Source: JACVRW01 sp963803245 (GTDB lineage: Bacteria; Actinomycetota; Thermoleophilia; Solirubrobacterales; Thermoleophilaceae). Taken from it: 64,000 bases of DNA. The notes under the pieces were generated by a model, which was given only the letters and a program-made list of their open reading frames with translations, made no database searches and was not told where the DNA came from. The stretch lies in the NCBI GenBank assembly GCA_963803245.1, contig CAWDLI010000017.1:1-64000 (forward strand). The letters are read 5' to 3'. Numbering within the stretch: position 1 is the first letter of the stretch; every line of letters starts with the position of its first letter. Below, one piece after another: positions 45,785 to 53,788 of the stretch. The translations under genes were made by a program, and so were the position numbers.

Positions 45785-46386
45785 GAGTCGGATTCGAGTG
45801 TTGCAAGGATGTGCGACAGCACGTCCCTCAACTCCTCGAGCGTGCCGTCGTTGCGGACCGTGTAGTCCGCTTTTTCCGCCTTCTCCGCCTGGGACAGCTG
45901 GCGCCGCTCGCGCTCCGCCACCGCGGCGTGCCCGCGGGCGGCCGCGCGCCGCTCGCGCTCGGCCTCGTCAGCGACCACGGCGATCGTGCCGTCGAACACC
46001 GTCTCCATCCCCGACTCGAACAGCAGCGGCACCTCCACCACCGCCGCCCGCGGAGCGGGGCTGGCGGCGTCCGTCTCGGTCCTCCACTCGAGCACGCGGG
46101 CGCCCACGCGCGGCCAGAGCAGACCCTCGAGCCAGGCGCGCGCCTCTTCGTCGCCGAACACGCGCTCGGCCACGAGCGCCCGGTCGATCTGCCCGCCGGG
46201 CGCCACCTCGGGTCCCAGCCGCTCGACCACGGCGTCGCGCTCGGACGCGAGCACCTCGTGTGCCACCTCGTCGGTGGACAGGGTCGCGGCTCCCAGCTCG
46301 CCCAGCGCCCGGAGCGCCTCGGACTTGCCGGCGCCGAGTCCGCCCGTCAGCCCGATGAAGGGCACCCGGCGGACCGGGCTGGCCAC
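45781..46386 (-). CDS. coaE: Dephospho-CoA kinase
   Basis: 201 residues. Last step of CoA synthesis. P-loop GLTGGLGAGKSEALRALGEL at residues 12-31, TLSTDEVAHEVL, VEVPLLFESGMETVFDGTIA and the lid RRAAARGHAAVAERERRQL. GTG 46386 directly follows the rpsA stop (TAAGTG). The CoA genes panB/panC are in a separate operon at 31 kb. Confidence 0.95.
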   Translation of the reverse strand: MASPVRRVPFIGLTGGLGAGKSEALRALGELGAATLSTDEVAHEVLASERDAVVERLGPEVAPGGQIDRALVAERVFGDEEARAWLEGLLWPRVGARVLEWRTETDAASPAPRAAVVEVPLLFESGMETVFDGTIAVVADEAERERRAAARGHAAVAERERRQLSQAEKAEKADYTVRNDGTLEELRDVLSHILATLESDS

Positions 46387-47949
46387 TTAGGCCTCGTCGG
46401 TCTCGGCGGTCTCGGAGGGGTCGGCGTCGCCGTCCCCTTCCGCAGCGGGCTCTTCGGCCTCGGCGGGCTCCTCAGCCTCGTCGGCCTCGTCCGCCTCTGC
46501 CACAGGCTCCTCTGCCACAGGCTCCTCGGCGGCGGGCTCCTCGGCCTCGGCCTCTTCGACCTCGGCGACGGGCTCCTCCGCCGCGGCGACGGGCTCCTCG
46601 GCGTCGGCGACAGGCTCCTCCGCCGCGGCCTCGTCAGCGGGCACGACCTCTGCCTCGGCCGCGTCGGCGCTCTCCTGCGCCTCCTGCATCGCGGCGCGCA
46701 GATCGGCCACGCCGCTCACGTCGGGGCCGGCGAAGACGTCCTCGGACAGGCCGAGATCCGGCACGTCCCCGAGCTCGTCGGCGCCGCTGGCGGCCGCACC
46801 GGCGGCCGCGGCTGTCTTGATGTGCTCGAGCTGATCCTCCACGCGCTTGACGCTGAGGGAGAGCCGCCGGCGCTCGGAGTCGATCTCGAGGATCTTCACG
46901 CGCACGGCCTGTCCCGGCTCGACGATCTCACGCGGGTTCTCCACGTGGTGCTGGGCGAGCTCGGAGATGTGCACGAGGCCCTCGACCCCGTCCATGATCT
47001 CGACGAACGCGCCGAAGGTGACGACCTTGGTGACCTTGCCCTCGAGCTCGTCGCCCACCTGGTAGGTCTCGATGACCCGCTGCCAGGGGTCGGCCTGCGT
47101 CTGCTTGAGGCCGAGCGAGATGCGCTGGCGCTCGCGGTCTATGTCGAGCACCTTCACCGGCACCACGTCGCCTATCGAGAGGATCTCGGAGGGGTGGTTC
47201 ACGTGGCTCCAGGAGAGCTCGGAGATGTGGATCAGGCCGTCGATCCCGTCCAGGTCCACGAAGGCGCCGAAGTCCACGATGTTCGAGATGGCGCCCTCCA
47301 CGACCTGACCCGGCTGGAGGCGGTCGAGGATCTGCTGGCGGACCTCCTTGCGCTCCTCCTCGAGCACCGCGCGGCGCGAGAGGACCACGTTGTTGCGCGA
47401 GCGGTTGAGCTCGATGACCTTGCACTCGATCTTCTGCCCGAGGAACTCGTCGAGGTTCTGCACGCGGCGGATGTCGACCAGCGAGGCCGGCAGGAAGCCG
47501 CGCACCCCGAGGTCGATGATGAGGCCGCCCTTGACGACCTCGATGACCGTGCCCTCGACCGGCTCGCCCGACTCGGCGGCGGCCTCGATGCGGCGCCAGG
47601 CCTTCTCGAAGCGTGCGCGCTTCTTGGACAGCACGAGGCGGCCGTCCTGGTCCTCCTTGGTGAGGACCAGCGCATCGACCTCCTCGCCGAGCTGCACTTC
47701 GTCGTGCGGGTCCACCGACTTGCGGATGGACAGCTCGTTGATGGGGATTACGCCCTCGCTCTTGTAGCCGATGTCCACGAGGACCTCGTCCTGATCGATG
47801 CGCACGACGTTCCCGCTCACGACGTCGCCCTCTTCGAAGAGGACCATCGTCGCGTCGTAGTTCGGGACTATCTGGCCGTCGATCTCGAGCAGCAGGCCGT
47901 CTGAGCCGGCTACTGCCGTGGCGATTGGGGGCGTTTCGAGTTCCTGCAC
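46387..47949 (-). CDS. rpsA: 30S ribosomal protein S1
   Basis: 520 residues with four S1 RNA-binding repeats between about residues 30 and 370 (GDVVSGNVVRIDQDEVLVDI; GEPVEGTVIEVVKGGLIIDL; GQVVEGAISNIVDFGAFVDL; GDELEGKVTKVVTFGAFVEI), the normal number for actinobacteria. The last 110 residues are a low-complexity acidic tail of EEPVA-type repeats with almost no basic residues. GTG 47949 has TACCCT (47960-47965) 10 nt upstream and no ribosome-binding site; fittingly, S1 message would then be leaderless. It leads rpsA-coaE-SLT. Confidence 0.97.
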   Translation of the reverse strand: MQELETPPIATAVAGSDGLLLEIDGQIVPNYDATMVLFEEGDVVSGNVVRIDQDEVLVDIGYKSEGVIPINELSIRKSVDPHDEVQLGEEVDALVLTKEDQDGRLVLSKKRARFEKAWRRIEAAAESGEPVEGTVIEVVKGGLIIDLGVRGFLPASLVDIRRVQNLDEFLGQKIECKVIELNRSRNNVVLSRRAVLEEERKEVRQQILDRLQPGQVVEGAISNIVDFGAFVDLDGIDGLIHISELSWSHVNHPSEILSIGDVVPVKVLDIDRERQRISLGLKQTQADPWQRVIETYQVGDELEGKVTKVVTFGAFVEIMDGVEGLVHISELAQHHVENPREIVEPGQAVRVKILEIDSERRRLSLSVKRVEDQLEHIKTAAAAGAAASGADELGDVPDLGLSEDVFAGPDVSGVADLRAAMQEAQESADAAEAEVVPADEAAAEEPVADAEEPVAAAEEPVAEVEEAEAEEPAAEEPVAEEPVAEADEADEAEEPAEAEEPAAEGDGDADPSETAETDEA

Positions 47950-47959
47950 GCGGCCTGAG

Positions 47960-48005
47960 AGGGTAGCGACCCCCAGGCCGTCGCGCCGGTAGGTCCAGAT
48001 ACCCT
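47960..48005. promoter_or_regulatory. Divergent -10 elements of rpsA and FAD reductase gene
   Basis: Minus-strand TACCCT (47960-47965) ends 10 nt before GTG 47949; plus-strand TACCCT (48000-48005) ends 9 nt before ATG 48015. Both genes lack a ribosome-binding site. Confidence 0.5.
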
Positions 48006-48014
48006 GGTCGGTCT

Positions 48015-49169
48015 ATGCCGGAGCGGCGCACGAAGCGCGGCGCCGAGCGAACTCCGCTCGGCGGCGATTATGACGTCCTGATCTGCGGCGCCAGCTTCGC
48101 CGGGCTGGCCATCGCGCGCGAGCTCGCGGGTGCTGTGAGGGCCGACGGCGCCCCGGCGCGGGTGCTGATGATCGACCGCTACGAGGTGGGTGAGCGCCAG
48201 ACCTCGGCGTGCGGCATCCCGACCGTGTGGCTCGAGGCGCTGGACCTGATGGGCGCTCACCGCCAGACCTTCGGCGAGCTCGTGGTGCGCACCCCGCACG
48301 GATCCTCGCGCTGGCCGCTGCCCTGGACCTTCGCGACCTTCGACTACCCCGAGCTGTGCCGGCTGCTCCGCGCCCAGGGCGACTGCGAGTTCGAGACCGC
48401 GAAGGTGAACGGGCGCACCGGAGACACGGTGCACACCGATCGCGGCGACCTGAGCGCCCCGCTGATCGTGGACGCGCTCGGCTGGCGCCGCATGCTGGCC
48501 GGGAACGGCGGCTACCAGCCGCCGGACGCGCCGCTCTCGCGCGGGCTGGAGGTGCATCCGCACGGACGCTCGGACGACCTGGAAGTCTGGATCGACCGCT
48601 CGATCGTGCCCGCCGGCTACGGGTGGAGCTTCCCCGCGCGCGACGAGCTGCGGATCGGGGTCGGCTCGTTCGACCCGCGCTTCCACGTGAAGGACAACAC
48701 CGTGAAGCTGGCGGAGGACCTCGGCTCCGAGCCGGTCCGCTTCCAGGGGAACTGGATTCCGCACAAGCTGCGACCGGCGACCGAGGACGGCATCTTCTTC
48801 GTCGGCGACTCCGCCGGCCACTGCCTGCCGCTGACGGCCGAGGGGATCCGGACGGCTCTCTACTTCGGGATCGCGTGCGGTCGCGAGCTGCGCTCGGTGC
48901 TCGACGGCCGCCAGACCCACGCGCAGGCGCTCGGGCGCTACTCGGACTTCAGCGACTCGCACGAGTGGAAGTTCCGGTGGATGCTGCGCGCCCAGCGGAT
49001 CGTGCCGCGGGTCTGGCCGCCGCTGCTGAACGGCGTCGTGTCGTCCCTACGCGCGCAGGCGCTCGTGGACTGGGCGTTCGGGCACTACCTGCGGATCGCG
49101 CCGCCGGACATCGTCACCGCGGCCCCGCCGCGGCGACGCTCAGGAATCGCCGAGCCCATCGCCGCGTAG
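48015..49169 (+). CDS. Geranylgeranyl-reductase-type FAD oxidoreductase
   Basis: 384 residues. FAD-binding DVLICGASFAGLAIARELAG near residues 20-40, then LMIDRYEVG, and the second FAD motif FFVGDSAGHCLPLTAEGIRT with ALYFGIACGRELRSVL, typical of the GGR/PHBH fold. Likely reduces an isoprenoid or quinone side chain; the substrate is not predictable. Divergent from rpsA, convergent with the XRE-cupin gene, overlapping it by 30 nt. Confidence 0.85.
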   Translation: MPERRTKRGAERTPLGGDYDVLICGASFAGLAIARELAGAVRADGAPARVLMIDRYEVGERQTSACGIPTVWLEALDLMGAHRQTFGELVVRTPHGSSRWPLPWTFATFDYPELCRLLRAQGDCEFETAKVNGRTGDTVHTDRGDLSAPLIVDALGWRRMLAGNGGYQPPDAPLSRGLEVHPHGRSDDLEVWIDRSIVPAGYGWSFPARDELRIGVGSFDPRFHVKDNTVKLAEDLGSEPVRFQGNWIPHKLRPATEDGIFFVGDSAGHCLPLTAEGIRTALYFGIACGRELRSVLDGRQTHAQALGRYSDFSDSHEWKFRWMLRAQRIVPRVWPPLLNGVVSSLRAQALVDWAFGHYLRIAPPDIVTAAPPRRRSGIAEPIAA

Positions 49170-49748
49170 CCCGACCCGCAGGTGCGCGCGCTCGCCGTGG
49201 TGCCCCATGAGCATCAGCACCTGGGCGGGCCCCTCGAATCCGCTCAGCCAGTGAGGCGTCCACGTGCTGAACTCGGCCGCCTCCCCGGGCTCCAGTACGA
49301 GGTCCTCCTCGCCCAGGATCAGCCGCAGCCGGCCGCTCAGGACGTAGAGCCAGTCGTGGCCCTCGTGCGACCGTAGCTCCGGCTCCCCGCGCTCGGGGAA
49401 TGTCAGGTGGTACGCGCGTGGCCCGCTGGTCCCATCGCGATTCAGCGGCAGGACCCGCATGCCGTCGACCTTCCGCGCCCGCCGGCGCACGCGGGGGTCA
49501 CCCTGGGGCTCCGGTGCGAGCAGCGCGTCCACCGAGGTGTCGAGCGCTCGCGCGAGCGGGCCGAGGTGGTCGACGGCCAGGCGCCGCTTGCCGTTCTCCA
49601 GCCGGCTGAGCGTCGACGGCGCCATGCCCGCGGCGTTTGCGACGGTGTCGAGCGACAGGCCGCGCTCCTCGCGGAGCGCTCGCAGCCGCCCACGGATGCG
49701 GTCCTCGTTCGTTGCCAAATCAGCAAGCAAGGTTGCCAGAACGTGCAT
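49140..49748 (-). CDS. XRE-family regulator with C-terminal cupin
   Basis: 202 residues. HTH_3 domain (LRALREERGLSLDTVANAAG, MAPSTLSRLENGKRRLAV) then a cupin sensory domain (LRSHEGHDWLYVLSGRLRLI, LGEEDLVLEPGEAAEFSTWT, PHWLSGFEGPAQVLMLM). Represses or activates genes in response to a small ligand, often an amine, alcohol or redox signal. Divergent from a thioredoxin-reductase-like gene, its probable target. ATG 49748 or TTG 49718 could be the start; the latter would leave the palindrome at 49731-49760 fully upstream. Confidence 0.87.
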   Translation of the reverse strand: MHVLATLLADLATNEDRIRGRLRALREERGLSLDTVANAAGMAPSTLSRLENGKRRLAVDHLGPLARALDTSVDALLAPEPQGDPRVRRRARKVDGMRVLPLNRDGTSGPRAYHLTFPERGEPELRSHEGHDWLYVLSGRLRLILGEEDLVLEPGEAAEFSTWTPHWLSGFEGPAQVLMLMGHHGERAHLRVGLRGDGLGDS

Positions 49749-49760
49749 GCGTGTGCAACC
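49731..49760. promoter_or_regulatory. Inverted repeat at XRE/reductase divergent start region
   Basis: GGTTGC (49731-49736) and GCAACC (49755-49760) form a 6-bp inverted repeat with an 18-nt spacer; further TTGC/GCAA half-sites occur at 49712-49728. Candidate binding site of the XRE regulator. Confidence 0.4.
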
Positions 49761-49769
49761 GTCGAATGC

Positions 49770-50579
49770 ATGGATACGGACGTGGTCGTCATCGGCGGAG
49801 GAAGCGCGGGCCTTCAGGTCGCGCTCACGCTCGGCCGAATGCGGTTCGACGTGGTCGTGGTGGACGCCGGGAATCCCAGCAACGCGCCCGCGCACGAGAT
49901 CGGCGGCCTGCTGGGCTCGCACGACGTCGCGCCGGCAGCCCTCCTGGCGACGGGCCGCGCGCAGCTCGCCGAGCTGCCGACGGTCCGGCTGATCGACGGC
50001 GAGGCGAGCACCGTCGACGCGGATCACACCGTGACGCTGGCCGAGGGGAGCGCCCTTGCGGCGCGCGCCGTCGTTCTCGCAACCGGGGCGAACTACGCGG
50101 TCCCCGACCTGCCTGGCATGGGCGAGCTGTGGGGAACGTCTGTGATCCACTGCCCGTTCTGCCACGGCTGGGAAGCGCGGGACCAGCGGATCGGGCTGCT
50201 GTCAGCCGGTGAGGAGCACGCCGGGCACCTCGTCCCGCTGCTGAGCCGGATCTCGGCCGACATCGAGGTCTTCGACAGCGTCGCCGGCCTGCGCGCCGAG
50301 GACGGCGTGCTGAGCGCGGTCATCCTGGCCGACGGCACGGAGGTCCCGCGTGATGTCCTGTTCGTCGCCGCGCCGCCCGCCCCTCGAGACTCCGCCTTCT
50401 CCCACCTGGCGCTCGAGCGCGCCGAAGCGGACCTGCTGGCCGTGGACGCGTTCGGCCGGACATCCGCCGCGGGTATCTACGCCGCCGGCGACCTCGTCAC
50501 CCCCGCACCCGCCGTCGTCCAAGCGCTCGCCACAGGCCAGCGCGCCGCGGTCGGCGTCACGCGCGACCTGGCCGTCTAG
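49770..50579 (+). CDS. Thioredoxin-reductase-like FAD/NAD(P) oxidoreductase
   Basis: 269 residues. FAD motif VVVIGGGSAGLQVALTLGRM at residues 5-24, CPFCHGWEARD with the CxxC near residue 130, and the C-terminal FAD motif GIYAAGDLVTPAPAVVQALA. The NADPH-binding motif GxGxxA between them is degenerate (IGLLSAGEEHAGHL) and the protein is about 40 residues shorter than thioredoxin reductases. It may not use NADPH or thioredoxin normally. This short class often sits divergent to XRE-cupin genes, as here. Confidence 0.83.
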   Translation: MDTDVVVIGGGSAGLQVALTLGRMRFDVVVVDAGNPSNAPAHEIGGLLGSHDVAPAALLATGRAQLAELPTVRLIDGEASTVDADHTVTLAEGSALAARAVVLATGANYAVPDLPGMGELWGTSVIHCPFCHGWEARDQRIGLLSAGEEHAGHLVPLLSRISADIEVFDSVAGLRAEDGVLSAVILADGTEVPRDVLFVAAPPAPRDSAFSHLALERAEADLLAVDAFGRTSAAGIYAAGDLVTPAPAVVQALATGQRAAVGVTRDLAV

Positions 50580-50580
50580 A

Positions 50581-51024
50581 TCAGCCCCGCACGATGAGGA
50601 ACGTGCCCGCCGCGAGCAGCGCCACTCCGATGATGCGCCCGGCGGACAGGCCGTGCTTCTCGAGCCCGAGCACCCCGAGCCGGTCGAGGATCACGGACAG
50701 CGTGAGCTGGCCCGCGATCGTCGCGGCCGTGACACCACCGGCCCCGAGTGTCTTGACCGAGATCAGCACCGTCGTCACATAGACGGCGCCGAGCAGCCCG
50801 CCGATGAGGTAGTACCACGAGAGCTCGCTGATCTCGCCGACCCTGCCGAAGCCGCCTCCGGCGAGCAGGGTGATGCTCACGAGCGCCACGAGGCCGATCG
50901 CGAAGGAGATCGAGGCCGCGGGGAGGCTCCCCACGGTGCGGCCCAGGTTGGCGTTGATCGGCGCCTGCATGGCCACCAGCCCGCCCGCCATGGCGGTGAG
51001 GAGTACCGCGACCCCTCGGTCCAC
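50581..51024 (-). CDS. YdcZ/DUF606 DMT-superfamily transporter
   Basis: 147 residues, five membrane segments (VAVLLTAMAGGLVAMQAPIN; PAASISFAIGLVALVSITLL; YYLIGGLLGAVYVTTVLISV; GGVTAATIAGQLTLSVILDR; IIGVALLAAGTFLIVRG). Half-size drug/metabolite transporter that presumably dimerises. GTG 51024 overlaps the polA stop by 1 nt (TAGTG), so it follows polA in the transcript. Substrate unknown. Confidence 0.85.
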   Translation of the reverse strand: MDRGVAVLLTAMAGGLVAMQAPINANLGRTVGSLPAASISFAIGLVALVSITLLAGGGFGRVGEISELSWYYLIGGLLGAVYVTTVLISVKTLGAGGVTAATIAGQLTLSVILDRLGVLGLEKHGLSAGRIIGVALLAAGTFLIVRG

Positions 51025-53747
51025 TACTTGGCCTCGAGCCAGTTCCGGCCCACGCCCACGTCCACCTCGAGCGGCGGGTCCATGTCGAACGCGCCGGCCA
51101 TCTCGGGACGCACTATCTCCACGGCGGCGTCCGCCTCCGCGTCGGGCGCCTCGAACAGCAGCTCGTCGTGGATCTGGAGCACCAGCCGCGTGTCGAGCCC
51201 GGACTCGCGCAGGCGGTCGCGGGCGCGGACCATCGCGACCTTGATGATGTCCGCGGCCGTGCCCTGAATGATCATGTTCACCGCGAGCCGCTCGCCGAGC
51301 AGGCGCGTCTGCCGGTTGCGCGCGCGCAGCTCGGGCACCCGCCTGATGCGCCCGAAGAGCGTGGTCACGTGCCCGTCCTCGGTGGCCTGCTCGACCGTGT
51401 TGGCGATGAACGCGGCCACGGCCGGGAAGCGCTCGAGGTAGCGGTCGATGAACTCCTGCGCCTCCTCGCGCTCGATCTGCAGCCGATCGGCGAGTCCGAA
51501 CGCCGAGAGGCCGTAGACGATCCCGTAGTTGACCATCTTCGCCTTGGAGCGCGTGCCCGGATCGGTCTTCCCTCCCAGGATGGCCTCGGCGGTGGCGGTG
51601 TGCACGTCCTCGCCGCGCCGGAAGATCTCCTTCAGGACCGGCTCGTCGGCGATGTGCGCCAGCAGGCGCAGCTCCACCTGGGAGTAGTCGGCCGAGATCA
51701 GGCTGTGGCCCGCCTCGGCCACGAAGCAGGCCCGGATCTCCCGGCCCTGCTCGGTGCGAATCGGGATGTTCTGCAGATTCGGGTTGGTGCTCGACAGCCG
51801 GCCGGTGGTGGCCGCGGTCTGGTTGAAAGTGGTGTGCAGCCGCCCGTCGTCCGCGATCAGCTCGGGAAACGCATCGAGGTAGGTCGACTTGAGCTTGGTG
51901 ACCTCACGCCACTCCTCGATCGCCGGCACGATCTCGTGCTCGTCGCGGATCGCCTGGAGCACCCGGGCGTCGGTCGAGAAGCCTGTCTTGCCGCGGCGCT
52001 TCTTCGACAGGCCGAGCTTGTCGAACAGAATCGGCGCGAGCTGCTGCGGCGACCCGATGGTGAACTCCTCGCCCGCCAGGTCCCAGACCCGGCGCTCGAG
52101 GTCGCGCGCGCGCTCGCCGAAGCGGCCGGCGATCTCCCGCAGCCGCTTGACGTCCAGCTTCACGCCGGCGCGCTCCATCTCCACGAGCACGTCCACGAGC
52201 GGCAGCTCGATCTCATCGAGCAGCCGCGTGAGCCCGTCCTCCTCGAGCCGCTCGCGCTGCCGCTCGGCCACGAGGCGCGTGAGCACGGCCCGCCTGGCCA
52301 CCCCGTCGGCGCCGTCCACCTCCACGCCCAGCCCGGCCTCGGCGGCCAGCTCGTCGAGCGGATAGCCGCGGCGGGCGGGATCGATCAGGTACGCCGCGAC
52401 CATGGTGTCGTGGGCGAGCGGGGGCGCGTCGCAGGCCTCGTCCGCCATCGCCAACGTCTTCCAGTCGTGGGCCACCACCGGGCGGTCGCCCCGGGCGAGC
52501 GCGAACGCGGCGAGCGTCTCCGCCTCCGCCACCAGCACGTCGTCGCCGGCGTACGCGGCCACCGTGAGCGGGCCACGGAACGAGCCCTCGAAGTCGAGCG
52601 TCCCCTGGGCGGGCGCGGCCGGCGCAGCGGGCGCCGCCGCCACCGGCTCCTCCTCGAGCACGGCCTCGGCGGCCGCGTCGTCCTCGAGCGCCAGCTCCTC
52701 CTCGGGGTCGGGCGGCGGGGGCGGCTGGTCGAGCTCCTCGCCGGGCCGCAGGGCCGCCACGGCCACGAGCTCACCGTCGAGAGCTCCAAGCTCGGCCACC
52801 TCCACGGCCCGGGCCGTGACCGTGACCACCTCCGCGTGCCGCTCCTCGGGCGCAGCCTCGTCGGAGCCGAGCGCCTCCTCCAGCCGCTCGAGCGGCGCAC
52901 GAAGCTCGAACTCCCGGAAGACCTCGCGCAGGCGCGAGCGATCGGGCTCCCGGGCGATGCACTCGACGAGGTTCACGCCCACCTCGATCTCGCGCTGGGC
53001 CGTGGCCAGCTGCTTCGAGATCCGCGCGTCCTCCGCGTGCTCCGTCAGGTTCTCCTTGCGCTTCGCGCCCGAGATGCTGTCGATGTTCGCCAGCACGCCC
53101 TCGAGGTCTCCGTACTCCTGGAGCAGCTGCGTGGCGGTCTTCTCCCCGATCCCGGGAACCCCGGGAATGTTGTCCGAGGTGTCCCCCTTGAGACCCACGA
53201 AGTCGGGAACGAGCATGGGCGGGATGCCGTAGCGATCGAGCACCGCCTGCGTGTCGTAGACCGTGGTGTCGGTGATGCCGCGCCCGGTGGCCATCACGCG
53301 AACCCCGTCTTCCACGAGCTGGAAGAGGTCGCGGTCCCCGGTCACGATCATCACGTCGATGCCCTGCTCGTGCGCCTCGCGCGAGAGGGTCGCGATCACG
53401 TCGTCGGCCTCGAAGCCCTCCACGCGCACGTTCGTGTACCCGAACGCGTCGACGAGCGGATGGAAATGCGGCCACTGCTCCTTGAGGAGGTCGGGCCGCT
53501 CGCGCCGGCCCGCCTTGTACTCCTCGTAGGTCTCGAGCCGGCCCGACATGCCCGCGTCCCACGCCACCAGGGTCGGCTTGGGGCCGTACTCGGTGAGGAG
53601 CTTCACGAGCATCGACGCGAAGCCGAAGATCGCGTTGGTGGGGAAGCCCCGCGACGTGGCGATCGACTCCGGAAGGGCGAAGAAGGCGCGGTACACGAGG
53701 CTGTTCCCGTCGATCAGGAACAGTTCGCGGGGCTTCTCCTCGGGCAC
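51024..53747 (-). CDS. polA: DNA polymerase I, proofreading domain degenerate
   Basis: 907 residues. 5'-3' exonuclease domain (LFLIDGNSLVYRAFFALPES; GFEADDVIATLSREAHEQGI; VTGDRDLFQLVEDGV; SDNIPGVPGIGEKTATQLLQ). A Pro/Glu/Ala-rich insert at about residues 340-385 precedes the 3'-5' exonuclease-like region, where the catalytic DxE motif is missing. The polymerase domain is complete (ISADYSQVELRLLAHIADEP; RSKAKMVNYGIVYGLSAFGL; LVLQIHDELLFEAP). Repair and Okazaki-fragment processing. GTG 53747 with TAGGGT 6 nt upstream. Confidence 0.97.
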   Translation of the reverse strand: MPEEKPRELFLIDGNSLVYRAFFALPESIATSRGFPTNAIFGFASMLVKLLTEYGPKPTLVAWDAGMSGRLETYEEYKAGRRERPDLLKEQWPHFHPLVDAFGYTNVRVEGFEADDVIATLSREAHEQGIDVMIVTGDRDLFQLVEDGVRVMATGRGITDTTVYDTQAVLDRYGIPPMLVPDFVGLKGDTSDNIPGVPGIGEKTATQLLQEYGDLEGVLANIDSISGAKRKENLTEHAEDARISKQLATAQREIEVGVNLVECIAREPDRSRLREVFREFELRAPLERLEEALGSDEAAPEERHAEVVTVTARAVEVAELGALDGELVAVAALRPGEELDQPPPPPDPEEELALEDDAAAEAVLEEEPVAAAPAAPAAPAQGTLDFEGSFRGPLTVAAYAGDDVLVAEAETLAAFALARGDRPVVAHDWKTLAMADEACDAPPLAHDTMVAAYLIDPARRGYPLDELAAEAGLGVEVDGADGVARRAVLTRLVAERQRERLEEDGLTRLLDEIELPLVDVLVEMERAGVKLDVKRLREIAGRFGERARDLERRVWDLAGEEFTIGSPQQLAPILFDKLGLSKKRRGKTGFSTDARVLQAIRDEHEIVPAIEEWREVTKLKSTYLDAFPELIADDGRLHTTFNQTAATTGRLSSTNPNLQNIPIRTEQGREIRACFVAEAGHSLISADYSQVELRLLAHIADEPVLKEIFRRGEDVHTATAEAILGGKTDPGTRSKAKMVNYGIVYGLSAFGLADRLQIEREEAQEFIDRYLERFPAVAAFIANTVEQATEDGHVTTLFGRIRRVPELRARNRQTRLLGERLAVNMIIQGTAADIIKVAMVRARDRLRESGLDTRLVLQIHDELLFEAPDAEADAAVEIVRPEMAGAFDMDPPLEVDVGVGRNWLEAK

Positions 53748-53753
53748 GGCTCA

Positions 53754-53781
53754 ACCCTAGCGGCGGGACCGTCCGTATCAT
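53754..53781. promoter_or_regulatory. Bidirectional leaderless promoter, polA and malic enzyme
   Basis: Minus-strand TAGGGT (53754-53759) ends 6 nt before polA's GTG. Plus-strand TATCAT (53776-53781) ends 7 nt before the proposed CTG of the malic enzyme. The hexamers are 16 nt apart, so each covers the -35 position of the other. Confidence 0.55.
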
Positions 53782-53788
53782 CGGCCCC

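Noticed and set aside
45766..47904. 712-codon open frame opposite coaE/rpsA, with GLGGLG-like repeats
   Set aside because: The repeats mirror the acidic EEPVA tail of S1; no promoter, start signal or domain.
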